Shown here: in pieces, positions 16,253 to 24,678 of the stretch
How positions within the stretch are numbered: the stretch's first letter is position 1
Layout: every line of letters starts with the position of its first letter
Notes under the pieces: generated by a model
Told to the model about the DNA's origin: nothing
The model's input: only the letters and a program-made list of their open reading frames with translations
The model's database searches: none
Position numbers and translations under genes: made by a program
Source: an uncultured Hellea sp.
Lineage (GTDB): Bacteria; Pseudomonadota; Alphaproteobacteria; Caulobacterales; Maricaulaceae
DNA: 64,000 nucleotides
Assembly: GCA_938007935.1 (NCBI GenBank)
Contig: CALLMD010000006.1
Span: forward strand, 1 to 64,000
Direction of reading: 5' to 3'

Positions 16253-17142
16253 TAAGCCGCTTCTGGGGCTTGCGCTTCATCATTGACGCGCTTTGGCGAG
16301 ACGGGTGAGCGGCGAACAGCCCAAATAACTACGGCCAGTCCGATAACAATCATAGGCAGTGAATATGTCATACCACGAGTTAGCGCTCCAAATTGCGTTG
16401 CATCAGGCTCTCTGAAAAACTCGATGAAAAATCTAAACACGCCATAGAGAAAGACAAACATACCCGCACACAGGCCCGGTTTGGTCAGCGCTTTAAATTT
16501 CAGGCATAAAATTCGAAGAACAAGGAAAATCACGATACCTTCTAAAAAAGCTTCATAAAGCTGACTTGGATGGCGCGGCTGGCTATCAGGGGCCGTCGCA
16601 AAAATGAACGCCCAAGGCACATCGGTCACGCGCCCATAAAGCTCTTGATTAAAAAAGTTTCCAAAGAACCGAACAGCGAGAAGACCTAAGGGCGCGCCGA
16701 CAGCGGCCATATCAGCAATGCGAGCTAGGCCTAATTTCTTACGCCAATGGGCGTAGATGACGGCGGCGCAGACACCCAGAAACCCGCCATGAAAGGCCAT
16801 ACCGCCCTGCCAGACTTTAAAGACATCAAGCGGGGCCTCAATAAACATTGAAGGACTATAAAGCGCGACATAACCAAGGCGGCCGCCGACAATAATCCCA
16901 ATCAAGCAATAAAACATCAGGTCTTGAAGCATGATTTTTGTCGGGACTAATTCAGGCTGGCGCGTTGCCCCGCTCGCAATCCAAATATCTCGTTTTTTGA
17001 CAAGGCTGGCGGCATAAAAATAGGCGCCATATAGCCCTGCAATATAGGCTAGACCGTACCATTTAATTCCAAAATTTCCGATAGAAATCACATCTGGGCT
17101 AATCCAGTCAGGAAAGGGTATGGCGTTTATAAGGTCAATCAT
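16252..17142 (-). CDS. lgt: Prolipoprotein diacylglyceryl transferase
   Basis: Inner-membrane enzyme that transfers diacylglyceryl from phosphatidylglycerol to the lipobox Cys of prolipoproteins. 296 residues with about seven membrane helices. Signature motifs present: 'GGRLGYVALYSP', 'GGMAFHGGFLGV' (with the essential His), 'VRFFGNFFNQELYGRVTDVP' and 'RHPSQLYEA'. It is the first gene of the minus-strand run with the MidA-like and pgeF genes and is divergent from ubiK across a 101-base gap. Confidence 0.97.
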   Translation of the reverse strand: MIDLINAIPFPDWISPDVISIGNFGIKWYGLAYIAGLYGAYFYAASLVKKRDIWIASGATRQPELVPTKIMLQDLMFYCLIGIIVGGRLGYVALYSPSMFIEAPLDVFKVWQGGMAFHGGFLGVCAAVIYAHWRKKLGLARIADMAAVGAPLGLLAVRFFGNFFNQELYGRVTDVPWAFIFATAPDSQPRHPSQLYEAFLEGIVIFLVLRILCLKFKALTKPGLCAGMFVFLYGVFRFFIEFFREPDATQFGALTRGMTYSLPMIVIGLAVVIWAVRRSPVSPKRVNDEAQAPEAA

Positions 17143-17243
17143 GGATGAGTCTTTAATCTGCCCGCGTCAGTTTGTTCTGATTCACTACTAGAAATTCTGA
17201 TAGCGCGCACCTATCTTGAAAGAAAGGTAAAACGGAGACGATC

Positions 17244-17498
17244 ATGCAAAGCAAATCTCGCCCTCTAGATAATTTAACGAACTTAATGACCAATGCTGTT
17301 GGCGCGGTTAAAGGCGTAGGTGATGAAGTCAAAGCGATTGGCCGCTCTCAAGCTGAGCGCATGATTGCCGATCTCGACCTCGTTGGGCGCGATGAGTTTG
17401 AAGTTTTAAAGACAATGTTTGAAAAATCACAGACCGAGGTCGAAGCCCTGCGCAAAGAGGTGAAATCCCTAAAAGCCGCCCTTAAGAAAAAAGCCTAA
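17244..17498 (+). CDS. ubiK: UbiK-like accessory factor (BMFP/DUF526)
   Basis: 84-residue helical protein. The C-terminal half, 'VGRDEFEVLKTMFEKSQTEV' followed by a Lys-rich coiled coil, is the BMFP/DUF526 signature. In E. coli UbiK helps the last steps of ubiquinone synthesis and binds membranes; related Brucella BMFP is fusogenic. AGGTAAAACGGAG precedes the ATG. It is divergent from lgt, as in many alphaproteobacteria. It converges with the ChrR gene. Confidence 0.88.
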   Translation: MQSKSRPLDNLTNLMTNAVGAVKGVGDEVKAIGRSQAERMIADLDLVGRDEFEVLKTMFEKSQTEVEALRKEVKSLKAALKKKA

Positions 17499-17509
17499 CT
17501 GGGCTGGAG

Positions 17510-18169
17510 TTATAATCCGATGACGGTCTGCGCGATACGTGGCAGGACTCTCTTCATCTTTATACGTTCTTGGGTCATCGCCAAGCAAATGCAATTTTCA
17601 TCGTCAGAAACTTGTAAACGATGGGTTTCATCATCGCTTACAATATGAAGATCACCTTTGCGGTAAACTTGGCCATTTGCAGTATAGCTCCCTTTCAAAA
17701 CAAGCACCCACTCTTCACCGTGATGAGAATGCTCGGGAACCGTTAACCCTGCTTTGGCATTAAAGAGATAAAGTCTATCATGTCCATCAAAACGGCGATC
17801 ACCGATAATATCATGTACAGCAACGCCGGGAATAAATCCGCGCCATTTTATATTCGTGAGAGCGTTATCTAAAATCAATTCAGGGTCATTATCATTCACG
17901 GATATTGCCGTCTTGGAGCTCGGGCGGTCTTGTTGTGGTAAAGCCGATATAACGCTGGAAAGAAAAGACGGTGATAAAGGGACATTCGATGTCTCCGTCA
18001 GATCTGACCCCACAGAGCTTTCTTCTAAGGCGATTAGGCACGCGACATCCTTAGACATCTTTTTTTGACAAGAAATCATCAGATGTTTTGCAAGACTAAG
18101 CTTACCTGCCACATAATCCGAGAGCGCATTATCAGAGATGAGAACTTTATTTGACTGCACGGGTGTCAC
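17510..18169 (-). CDS. chrR: ChrR-family cupin anti-sigma factor
   Basis: 219 residues with a GTG start inside the sigma-factor stop (TAGTG). In Rhodobacter, ChrR holds the ECF sigma factor RpoE until singlet oxygen or organic peroxide inactivates it. The C-terminal cupin is clear, with the metal ligands in 'VPEHSHHGEEWVLVLKGSYT' and 'IVSDDETHRLQ'. The N-terminal zinc-binding anti-sigma domain is less typical: ChrR normally has H-x3-C-x2-C, but here the sequence reads HLMISCQKKMSKDVAC, so the spacing is altered. Zinc binding at that site may differ. Coupled and autoregulated expression with the sigma factor is likely. Confidence 0.85.
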   Translation of the reverse strand: MTPVQSNKVLISDNALSDYVAGKLSLAKHLMISCQKKMSKDVACLIALEESSVGSDLTETSNVPLSPSFLSSVISALPQQDRPSSKTAISVNDNDPELILDNALTNIKWRGFIPGVAVHDIIGDRRFDGHDRLYLFNAKAGLTVPEHSHHGEEWVLVLKGSYTANGQVYRKGDLHIVSDDETHRLQVSDDENCICLAMTQERIKMKRVLPRIAQTVIGL

Positions 18170-18762
18170 TAGAACCCGCCTTTCGACATATTACGCCTTA
18201 AGGCCTGAATGGCGCTTCGAACGCGGGTTTTTATTGTTCCGATTGGAATGCCAAGTTCCTCTGAAATTTCTTTATGGGTTTTAAATTCCATAAAGGCCAT
18301 TTTAATCACGACTTGCTGATTGTTATTTAGCCGACTAATTTCATTTTTTAAATTGTCTGAATTTTCACTCGCCATGAAATTGACTTCAGCCGATGGCACC
18401 TCATCATCAGCAATTATTTTCATCAGCTCAGGATCTCTGACATCCATACGGCCATGTTTGCGTTTGTGATCTATCCATCTATTGCGGGTCATACGGTAAA
18501 CCCAAGTCGCAAATGAAGCCTTTTCAGGATCAAAGGAACTGCCTCTTGTCCAAACTTTGATCATGACATCTTGCACGATATCTTCGGCCGTCCCAGATCC
18601 GACGCCGCGCGCCATCAACCATCCTTTGAGCTTAGGACCATAAACTTCGAAAAGGCTTGAAAGCGCTTGCGCATCTTGATGATTTGAAATCTGGTACAGC
18701 CAATTCGCATCACGCTTTGCAGCGCTTATCGATTTTGGTGATGCTTGTCTCTTATTAGACAT
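18169..18762 (-). CDS. ECF RNA polymerase sigma factor (RpoE/SigK-like, ChrR-controlled)
   Basis: 197 residues when started at MSNKRQASPK (ATG 18760-18762), which has AGGAG at good spacing; the ORF's first 24 codons lack this. Region 2 is seen in 'AEDIVQDVMIKVWTRGSSFD' and 'FATWVYRMTRNRWIDHKRKH'. Region 4 is 'LNNNQQVVIKMAFMEFKTHK' followed by an HTH ('IGTIKTRVRSAIQALRRNM'). It directs polymerase to stress genes when released from the adjacent ChrR. The regulon probably covers photo-oxidative or peroxide stress by analogy. A promoter recognised by this sigma could not be identified with confidence in the 133 bases upstream. Confidence 0.93.
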   Translation of the reverse strand: MSNKRQASPKSISAAKRDANWLYQISNHQDAQALSSLFEVYGPKLKGWLMARGVGSGTAEDIVQDVMIKVWTRGSSFDPEKASFATWVYRMTRNRWIDHKRKHGRMDVRDPELMKIIADDEVPSAEVNFMASENSDNLKNEISRLNNNQQVVIKMAFMEFKTHKEISEELGIPIGTIKTRVRSAIQALRRNMSKGGF

Positions 18763-18895
18763 GCTGGACGTCTCCTGCCAGCAATTAACTTGCTGCCTCT
18801 CTAGGAGTGTAATCGCGTTAGAGCCCAATGTCATGAATATTCCAAAAAAATTATGTCGATTGTGAGTTAATTACGACGACATCAAGCAATTGGTT

Positions 18896-19702
18896 TTATT
18901 TGAAGATTTGCAAAGCCTCTAGGACAATCTTGCGACCACCTAAATACCAAAGATTTGTATGCTGCCCGCCTTCTATAATATGGGCAGATTTAGGCCCTTT
19001 ATAACCATCATATAATTTTTGCCCTTGAGAAAGAGGCACAACTTTATCGTCAGTGCCATGCATCCAAATCAGCGGGATATTCAGCCCGCTAAGGGCCTGA
19101 TCAGACAGATATTTATCCTTCATAAGAAGCTTGACTGGCAAGAACGGCATTTGCCGGCGCCCCATATCAAGGATGGAATTAAACGGTGCATCCAATATCA
19201 GTAATGCAGGCGGGTGTTGCTGTGCCAGTTGAGACGCGACGCCTGAACCTAGAGAGGTCCCGAAATAAACATGCCTTTCAGGATTAATCCCCTGATTAAT
19301 GATAAAGTCACGCTGCAAGGCAGCGGCGATTTCTATGTCCTTTTGAGAGGGGCGGCCATCACTGCCAGGATAACCTGGATAGCCAACGCCAAGAACGCCA
19401 ATGCCATTGGCCGCTAAGTCACGGTAGATGTCGTGATTACTATATACCGCCGAGCCATTACCGTGGAAAAACATAACCACCTTATGCTCATCAGTGGCAG
19501 GAGGCGCCCAAAACGCGGTTAGCTCTATATTGTCCGCCCCCTCAATCTTAACCTGCTCAAACCCCGTAAGCCCGACCGCCTCTGGCGTGAGGTAAATTTG
19601 AGGCGGAAAATAAAGAAAATTACGTTGCAGCGTATAAACAAGCGCAACCAAAGCAAGATAAAAACTGAATACGGCTAAAACAATTCGCTTTAGCCATTTC
19701 AT
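18896..19702 (-). CDS. Alpha/beta hydrolase (BEM46/YfhR-like), membrane-anchored
   Basis: 268 residues. An N-terminal hydrophobic segment (about 5-23) may anchor it in the inner membrane. Motifs: 'VMFFHGNGSAVYSNHDIY' (oxyanion), the nucleophile elbow 'YFGTSLGSGVASQLA', the acid in 'WMHGTDDKVVP' and the catalytic His in 'IEGGQHTNLWYLGG'. This pattern fits the BEM46/ABHD13 group of serine hydrolases with unknown substrate. The ATG lies 3 bases after the pntB stop region, so it may be read from the pnt transcript. Confidence 0.85.
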   Translation of the reverse strand: MKWLKRIVLAVFSFYLALVALVYTLQRNFLYFPPQIYLTPEAVGLTGFEQVKIEGADNIELTAFWAPPATDEHKVVMFFHGNGSAVYSNHDIYRDLAANGIGVLGVGYPGYPGSDGRPSQKDIEIAAALQRDFIINQGINPERHVYFGTSLGSGVASQLAQQHPPALLILDAPFNSILDMGRRQMPFLPVKLLMKDKYLSDQALSGLNIPLIWMHGTDDKVVPLSQGQKLYDGYKGPKSAHIIEGGQHTNLWYLGGRKIVLEALQIFK

Positions 19703-19705
19703 AAA

Positions 19706-21115
19706 TTATAGCGCCTTGATGACTTCTTCGACCAGCTTCTTTGCATCAGATAAAAGCATCATGGTGCGGTCTTCATAGAAGAGGTCATTATCGATACCTG
19801 CATAGCCCGGCGAGAGCGAGCGCTTGACGAAGAGAACCGTCGCCGCTTTATCGACGTCCAATATTGGCATGCCCGCAATCGGGCTTTGTGGGTCTATTTT
19901 GGCCGCTGGGTTGGTCACGTCATTCGCGCCAATCACAAAAGCCACATCGGCATTTGCAAATTCTGAGTTAATGTCTTCAAGTTCAAACACTTCGTCATAA
20001 GGCACATTGGCTTCGGCAAGTAGCACATTCATGTGGCCCGGCATCCGCCCCGCAACGGGGTGGATAGCATAGACGACATCAACACCTTCTTCTTTAAGCT
20101 TATCCGCCATTTCGCGCACAGCATGTTGCGCTTGCGCCACGGCAAGGCCGTAACCCGGCACGATAATGACCTTAGAGGCGTTCTTCATAATAAAGGCCGC
20201 ATCTTCTGCAGAGCCGCGCTTCACAGGGCGCTGTTCTTTATCGCCCGCTGCTGTCGCTGCGCCGTCTGCGCCAAAGCCGCCAAGGATAACCGAAATAAAG
20301 CTACGGTTCATCGCCTTACACATAATATAAGACAGGATAGCGCCGGAAGACCCCACCAGAGCACCTGTTACGATGAGGGCGAGATTGCCAAGCGTAAAGC
20401 CAAGCGCTGCGGCCGCCCAGCCTGAATAGGAGTTCAACATAGAGACAACGACAGGCATATCCGCTCCGCCGATAGGAATAATCAGTAAGAAACCAATCAC
20501 AAAGGTCAGGCCGAGCAATATCCAGAGCAGCATTGGATCCGCCCCGCCAGATTGCATTAACATTGCAATGACCACAGCAATGGCGATGGCCAAGACGATA
20601 TTAATCAGGTGACGTGCCGGCAGCATAATCGGCGCGCCCGACATATTCCCGTTCAGCTTGGCAAAGGCGATTACCGAGCCTGAAAATGTAATCGCGCCAA
20701 TACCTGCGCCGAGGGCAAGTTCAAGCAAGCTAAAGGGTTTAATCCCGTTGGCTGTCATAATACCGAAACTATCAGGGCTAAAGAAGGCAGCGACCGCGAC
20801 GAGCACCGCCGCCAAACCCACAAGGGAGTGAAAGGCCGCAACCAATTGCGGCATATCTGTCATCGGAATTCTCTTAGCAATTAGAGCGCCCAGGGCACCG
20901 CCAAGCGCGAGACCACCCGCTGCTAATAAAAAACCAGTTCCGCTTAATCCTGCGACCAAAACCGTGGTCACTATCGCAATGGCAATACCAACCATGCCAA
21001 ACATATTGCCGCGCCGTGAAGACTCAGGAGAGGACAAGCCACGAAGGGCTAGGATAAAGAGAACCGCTGAGACTGTATAAAGGACCGCGGCGAGATTAGC
21101 TGAAAGCTGCGGCAT
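19706..21115 (-). CDS. pntB: NAD(P) transhydrogenase subunit beta
   Basis: 469 residues. Membrane helices fill the first half; the NADP(H)-binding domain III is at the C-terminus, with 'KVIIVPGYGLAVAQAQHAV', 'YAIHPVAGRMPGHMNVLLAE' and 'FVIGANDVTNPAA'. With PntA it uses the proton-motive force to reduce NADP+ with NADH in the inner membrane. It is the last gene of the three-gene pnt operon, and its ATG directly abuts the upstream stop. Confidence 0.97.
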   Translation of the reverse strand: MPQLSANLAAVLYTVSAVLFILALRGLSSPESSRRGNMFGMVGIAIAIVTTVLVAGLSGTGFLLAAGGLALGGALGALIAKRIPMTDMPQLVAAFHSLVGLAAVLVAVAAFFSPDSFGIMTANGIKPFSLLELALGAGIGAITFSGSVIAFAKLNGNMSGAPIMLPARHLINIVLAIAIAVVIAMLMQSGGADPMLLWILLGLTFVIGFLLIIPIGGADMPVVVSMLNSYSGWAAAALGFTLGNLALIVTGALVGSSGAILSYIMCKAMNRSFISVILGGFGADGAATAAGDKEQRPVKRGSAEDAAFIMKNASKVIIVPGYGLAVAQAQHAVREMADKLKEEGVDVVYAIHPVAGRMPGHMNVLLAEANVPYDEVFELEDINSEFANADVAFVIGANDVTNPAAKIDPQSPIAGMPILDVDKAATVLFVKRSLSPGYAGIDNDLFYEDRTMMLLSDAKKLVEEVIKAL

Positions 21116-21469
21116 TTACTTAGCCTCCACTTTCGCTGGTTTTTCTTTTTTCTTATACATAGCGAGCATGCGCTGCGTGACGAGGAAGCCGCCAAAGATA
21201 TTCACCGCGCAGAGCGCTACGGCAAGAACGCCTGTCCATGTGGAAAGTGATGAACCGCCCTGTGTACCTGCGGCCACAGCGATAAGCGCGCCCACAATAA
21301 TCACAGAAGAAATCGCATTGGTCACAGCCATAAGCGGCGTGTGAAGCGCGGGCGTGACTGACCACACAACATAATAACCCACGAAAATGGCAAGTACGAA
21401 GATTGTGAATTGGAAGATGAAAGGAGAGACAGCCCCGCCTCCCGCGAGTATTAATGCAGCTATCATCAT
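21116..21469 (-). CDS. pntAB: NAD(P) transhydrogenase subunit alpha part 2 (membrane part)
   Basis: 117 residues with three or four membrane helices. Family segments include 'VTPALHTPLMAVTNAISSVI' and 'VNIFGGFLVTQRMLAMYKKK'. In many alphaproteobacteria the alpha subunit is split into a soluble NAD-binding protein and this small membrane protein, as here. It lies 1 base after the upstream gene and directly before pntB. Confidence 0.95.
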   Translation of the reverse strand: MMIAALILAGGGAVSPFIFQFTIFVLAIFVGYYVVWSVTPALHTPLMAVTNAISSVIIVGALIAVAAGTQGGSSLSTWTGVLAVALCAVNIFGGFLVTQRMLAMYKKKEKPAKVEAK

Positions 21470-21470
21470 C

Positions 21471-22616
21471 TTAGCCCTTTAATCTTTCATGGACAACGGC
21501 CCCGTCCCGCGTGAGCGCGCAGCCTTGGATAATATCATCCTCCCAATCTGGCGCATATGAGCCATCTTCGGCGGTGACGAGCGGAAGGAAATTTTTGAGA
21601 TTACGCGCAAACATATTAGACGCATCAGAGGCCATACGGCTCGGCCAGTTTAGCAAGCCCACAATATGCACATCATTTTTCGTTGTTACAATTTTACCCG
21701 CCACGCAGCCTTCGACATTACCGCCGCGCTCGGCCGCGAGGTCAACAAGGACAGAGCCCGGACGCATGGTATCGAGCATCTTTTTCGTAACAAGAACAGG
21801 CGCGGCCCGCCCCGGGATAAGCGCCGTCGTAATAACGATATCTTGTTTCGCGATGTGAGAGGCCGTCAGTTCCGCTTGGAGCTTTTGGTACTCCGCGCTC
21901 ATTTGTTTGGCATAACCGCCCGCAGTTTCGGCTTCTTTAAATTCTTCATTTTCTACGGCGATGAATTTTGCGCCGAGTGAGGCGACTTGTTCTTTCGTTG
22001 CAGGACGCACATCAGTCGCGGTTGTCACAGCGCCGAGACGGCGCGCGGTTGCAATCGCTTGAAGCCCCGCAACACCTACGCCCATAATAAAGCATTTGGC
22101 CGGGGCAACCGTGCCCGCAGCCGTCATCATCATCGGCATGGCCCGACCATAAATGCCTGCGCCTTCAACTACCGAACGGTAACCCGAGAGATTAGATTGC
22201 GAGGAGAGCACATCCATGCTCTGCGCGCGCGAGATACGCGGTATCCATTCTAGGGCAAATGCCGTCACGCCCGCTTTGGCGCAAGCTTTAGCATATTTTG
22301 GATTATCTGTAGGGTTCATCAGCCCCGTAATACCTGCGCCTTTTTTAAGGCCAGACACGAATTTGGCATCGCGACCCGTAATCGACATGACCAAATCCGC
22401 TGTTTTGGCGGCCGCGGCATTAGATGCTACGATTTTGGCTCCTGCGTCTTTATAATCGGTATCAGAAAAATTGGCGGCTTCGCCTGCGCCTTTCACCACG
22501 CTAACCTCGTGGCCAGAGGCGACATAGCCTTTAACTGTATCTGGGGCTGCACTCACGCGAGCTTCGGCGTTATCACCAATCTTACTATCCGCATCTTTTA
22601 AAACTGCTATTTTCAA
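21471..22616 (-). CDS. pntA: NAD(P) transhydrogenase subunit alpha part 1 (NAD-binding)
   Basis: 381 residues, similar to alanine dehydrogenase/PntA. The N-terminal domain has 'RVSAAPDTVKGYVASGHEV', and the NAD-binding Rossmann motif is 'FIMGVGVAGLQAIATARRLG'. 'VLVDLAAERGGNVEG' is another family hallmark. The start is a TTG (22614-22616), supported by AAGGGG about 9 bases upstream. It is the first gene of the operon, with a duplicated TATAAT-containing repeat just upstream. Confidence 0.96.
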   Translation of the reverse strand: MKIAVLKDADSKIGDNAEARVSAAPDTVKGYVASGHEVSVVKGAGEAANFSDTDYKDAGAKIVASNAAAAKTADLVMSITGRDAKFVSGLKKGAGITGLMNPTDNPKYAKACAKAGVTAFALEWIPRISRAQSMDVLSSQSNLSGYRSVVEGAGIYGRAMPMMMTAAGTVAPAKCFIMGVGVAGLQAIATARRLGAVTTATDVRPATKEQVASLGAKFIAVENEEFKEAETAGGYAKQMSAEYQKLQAELTASHIAKQDIVITTALIPGRAAPVLVTKKMLDTMRPGSVLVDLAAERGGNVEGCVAGKIVTTKNDVHIVGLLNWPSRMASDASNMFARNLKNFLPLVTAEDGSYAPDWEDDIIQGCALTRDGAVVHERLKG

Positions 22617-22639
22617 ATGACTGCCCCTTAAGGTAAGTG

Positions 22640-22671
22640 AGTGAAACCATTATAAAGTGAAACCATTATAA
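22640..22671 (-). promoter_or_regulatory. 16-bp perfect tandem repeat carrying two TATAAT boxes upstream of pntA
   Basis: The unit agtgaaaccattataa occurs twice back to back. Read on the minus strand each copy contains TATAATGGTTTCACT, that is, a consensus -10 hexamer. The repeat ends 24 bases before the pntA TTG, so one or both copies may be the pntA promoter. No clear -35 was identified. Confidence 0.5.
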
Positions 22672-22709
22672 ATGGAATACAAAGCCTGCTTAGACGTGAA
22701 AATGAATAT

Positions 22710-23018
22710 CTAGGTACTTGTATGCCATAGGGCCAAAAGAAAGCTGGTAATGGCTATTGGAATTGCGCCTGCAATCATACCCACATACCAACCGCCTTTA
22801 AGTTTGAGAGCAACTCCTAAAATAAAACCTATGACCAATGTCGTGATAAGTGAGGCAAACCAGCCTAAAGGTGTTCCGAAAACAAGTGTTGGATAGATTA
22901 CCAAAAGCGCAATCGCTGCGCCGCCATATACGGTAAAACCCATGAAACCGCCAAAAGTTTTTTTGTGTCCCGTGACACCCATTGTTCCTTTAACGTAATC
23001 AGAATGATCAGCTGCCAT
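22710..23018 (-). CDS. Aa3-type cytochrome c oxidase subunit IV-like small membrane protein
   Basis: 102 residues. The N-terminus 'DYVKGTMGVTGHKKTFGGFM' resembles the short bacterial aa3 oxidase subunit IV domain. That domain is a single helix after a hydrophilic stretch ending in TF-x-x-F. Here the domain is followed by two more hydrophobic stretches, so it is longer than the roughly 50-residue classical subunit. Small genes of this type often lie next to pntA in alphaproteobacteria, as here. Function in the oxidase is unproven. It is divergent from the response-regulator gene. Confidence 0.65.
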   Translation of the reverse strand: MAADHSDYVKGTMGVTGHKKTFGGFMGFTVYGGAAIALLVIYPTLVFGTPLGWFASLITTLVIGFILGVALKLKGGWYVGMIAGAIPIAITSFLLALWHTST

Positions 23019-23213
23019 TTTAAGTCCCTCTAGACATTTCTATTCAAAGGCTCGTTATCATGCAGCGCTAAGCACCTCAATGGCAAAGACGTCGCATAGG
23101 ACAATATTAGAAATGAAATATTAACCCTACATCCTAACCAGAACTTCACCTTTTTGTCTCATATTGCAACGCACAAGAGCTGAGACCACTCAGCCGGTAT
23201 TAGGATGAATAGT

Positions 23214-24662
23214 ATGGGTAAAACGGTCCTCATCGTTGATGATGACCCGACTCAAAGACGCTTGTTACAAGCCGTCGTTGAGAAAAGCGGGTTTTCGACA
23301 TTACAAGCCGATAATGGCGACACAGCGCTAGATATGGCGCTGGGTCCAGACGGCAACAACATCCATGTTATGTTGCTAGATCTGATTATGCCTGGCCGTA
23401 ATGGTATGGAAACGCTCGAAGAGTTAGCCTCTAAACGCGCCGATCTTCCCGTAATTGTCCTAACTGGCAAAGGTTCTATAGATACCGTCGTTAAGGCGAT
23501 GCAAATGGGTGCACGCGATTTTGTCGTTAAACCTGCAGCGCCCGAGCGAATTATAGTGTCTATACGCAATGCCCTCGCTATGAAAACATTGGTGGGCGAA
23601 GTTAAACGGTTGAAAAAGACAACTGTTGGCGGCCTTCAATTCTCAGACTTAATCGGAAATGCCAGCACGATGCGCACAGTCGTTGCTATGGGCGAACGCG
23701 GGGCAAAGGCCAATATCCCCATGCTCATCACGGGTGAAAGCGGTGTCGGCAAGGAAGTTATAGCCAGAGCGATACAAGGCGCGTCAGAGCGTTCGGATAA
23801 GCCCTTTGTAACTGTTAATTGCGGGGCCATCGCTGAAAACTTGGTTGAATCTATCTTATTTGGTCACGAAAAAGGGTCATTCACAGGCGCAAACGCAAAA
23901 CATTTAGGTAAATTTCAAGAGGCCCATACAGGCACGCTCTTTTTGGACGAAGTCGGTGAGCTTCCCTTGGACATGCAAGTCAAGCTCCTACGCGTTTTGC
24001 AAGAAGGCGAAGTCGATCCTATAGGGTCTAAACGCACTGTACCTGTTGATGTCCGGATTATATCGGCAACCAACCGCGATCTGGCTGAGGCCGTCAAGAA
24101 CGGTACGTTTAGGGAAGATCTTTATTATCGTCTGAATGTATTCCCAATCGCTGTGCCCCCACTTCGTGAGCGCGCAGAAGACATCCCTGCTCTGACAGAG
24201 CATTTCATCAAGCGCTTTAACGTACAGGAAAAAATGAACGTTGTGGGCGCGGATTACGAAACAATCGAGCTTCTAAAATCATATGAGTGGAGGGGCAATG
24301 TTCGCCAACTTGAAAACACAATTTTCAGAGCCATGATTTTATCAGACGGGCACAAGTTAAAGCCGCAAGATTTTCCACAAATCACAGGCTTAATGCCAAC
24401 AATGTCAGCTAAGGCAGATGATCCCTTATCATCACTTGTGGCAAATGTGTCTGATGACAATGATCCATCCGTGACCTTCGTCGACAGAGAGGGCCACTTA
24501 AGAACTTTAGAAGATATCGAACGCGACTTAATTCAATTCGCAATCGAAAATTACTCGGGACATATGAGCGAAATCGCGCGGCGTCTCGGGATCGGGCGCT
24601 CAACACTGTATCGCAAAGTCCGCGAACACGAACTCGACGTTGAAAACGTCAAATCAGCATAG
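23214..24662 (+). CDS. Sigma-54-dependent response regulator (NtrC family)
   Basis: About 482 residues from MGKTVLIVDDD; this Met has AGGA at 8 bases, the ORF's first Met does not. Receiver domain: acidic pair DDD near the N-terminus, phospho-acceptor Asp in 'MLLDLIMPGRNG', Thr in 'VIVLTGKG' and Lys in 'FVVKPAAP'. AAA+ domain: Walker A 'GESGVGKE', the sigma-54 contact loop 'GSFTGA' (usually GAFTGA), Walker B 'TLFLDEVGELP'. C-terminus: a Fis-type HTH, 'MSEIARRLGIGRSTLYRKV'. No histidine kinase is adjacent, so it is an orphan regulator. The outer-membrane protein gene begins 16 bases downstream, which suggests co-transcription. Confidence 0.93.
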   Translation: MGKTVLIVDDDPTQRRLLQAVVEKSGFSTLQADNGDTALDMALGPDGNNIHVMLLDLIMPGRNGMETLEELASKRADLPVIVLTGKGSIDTVVKAMQMGARDFVVKPAAPERIIVSIRNALAMKTLVGEVKRLKKTTVGGLQFSDLIGNASTMRTVVAMGERGAKANIPMLITGESGVGKEVIARAIQGASERSDKPFVTVNCGAIAENLVESILFGHEKGSFTGANAKHLGKFQEAHTGTLFLDEVGELPLDMQVKLLRVLQEGEVDPIGSKRTVPVDVRIISATNRDLAEAVKNGTFREDLYYRLNVFPIAVPPLRERAEDIPALTEHFIKRFNVQEKMNVVGADYETIELLKSYEWRGNVRQLENTIFRAMILSDGHKLKPQDFPQITGLMPTMSAKADDPLSSLVANVSDDNDPSVTFVDREGHLRTLEDIERDLIQFAIENYSGHMSEIARRLGIGRSTLYRKVREHELDVENVKSA

Positions 24663-24678
24663 TTTCAGGGGAAATATC

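Noticed and set aside
20033-20425. 130-residue plus-strand ORF over pntB
   Set aside because: Shadow frame rich in Arg and His, typical of antisense to a coding gene.
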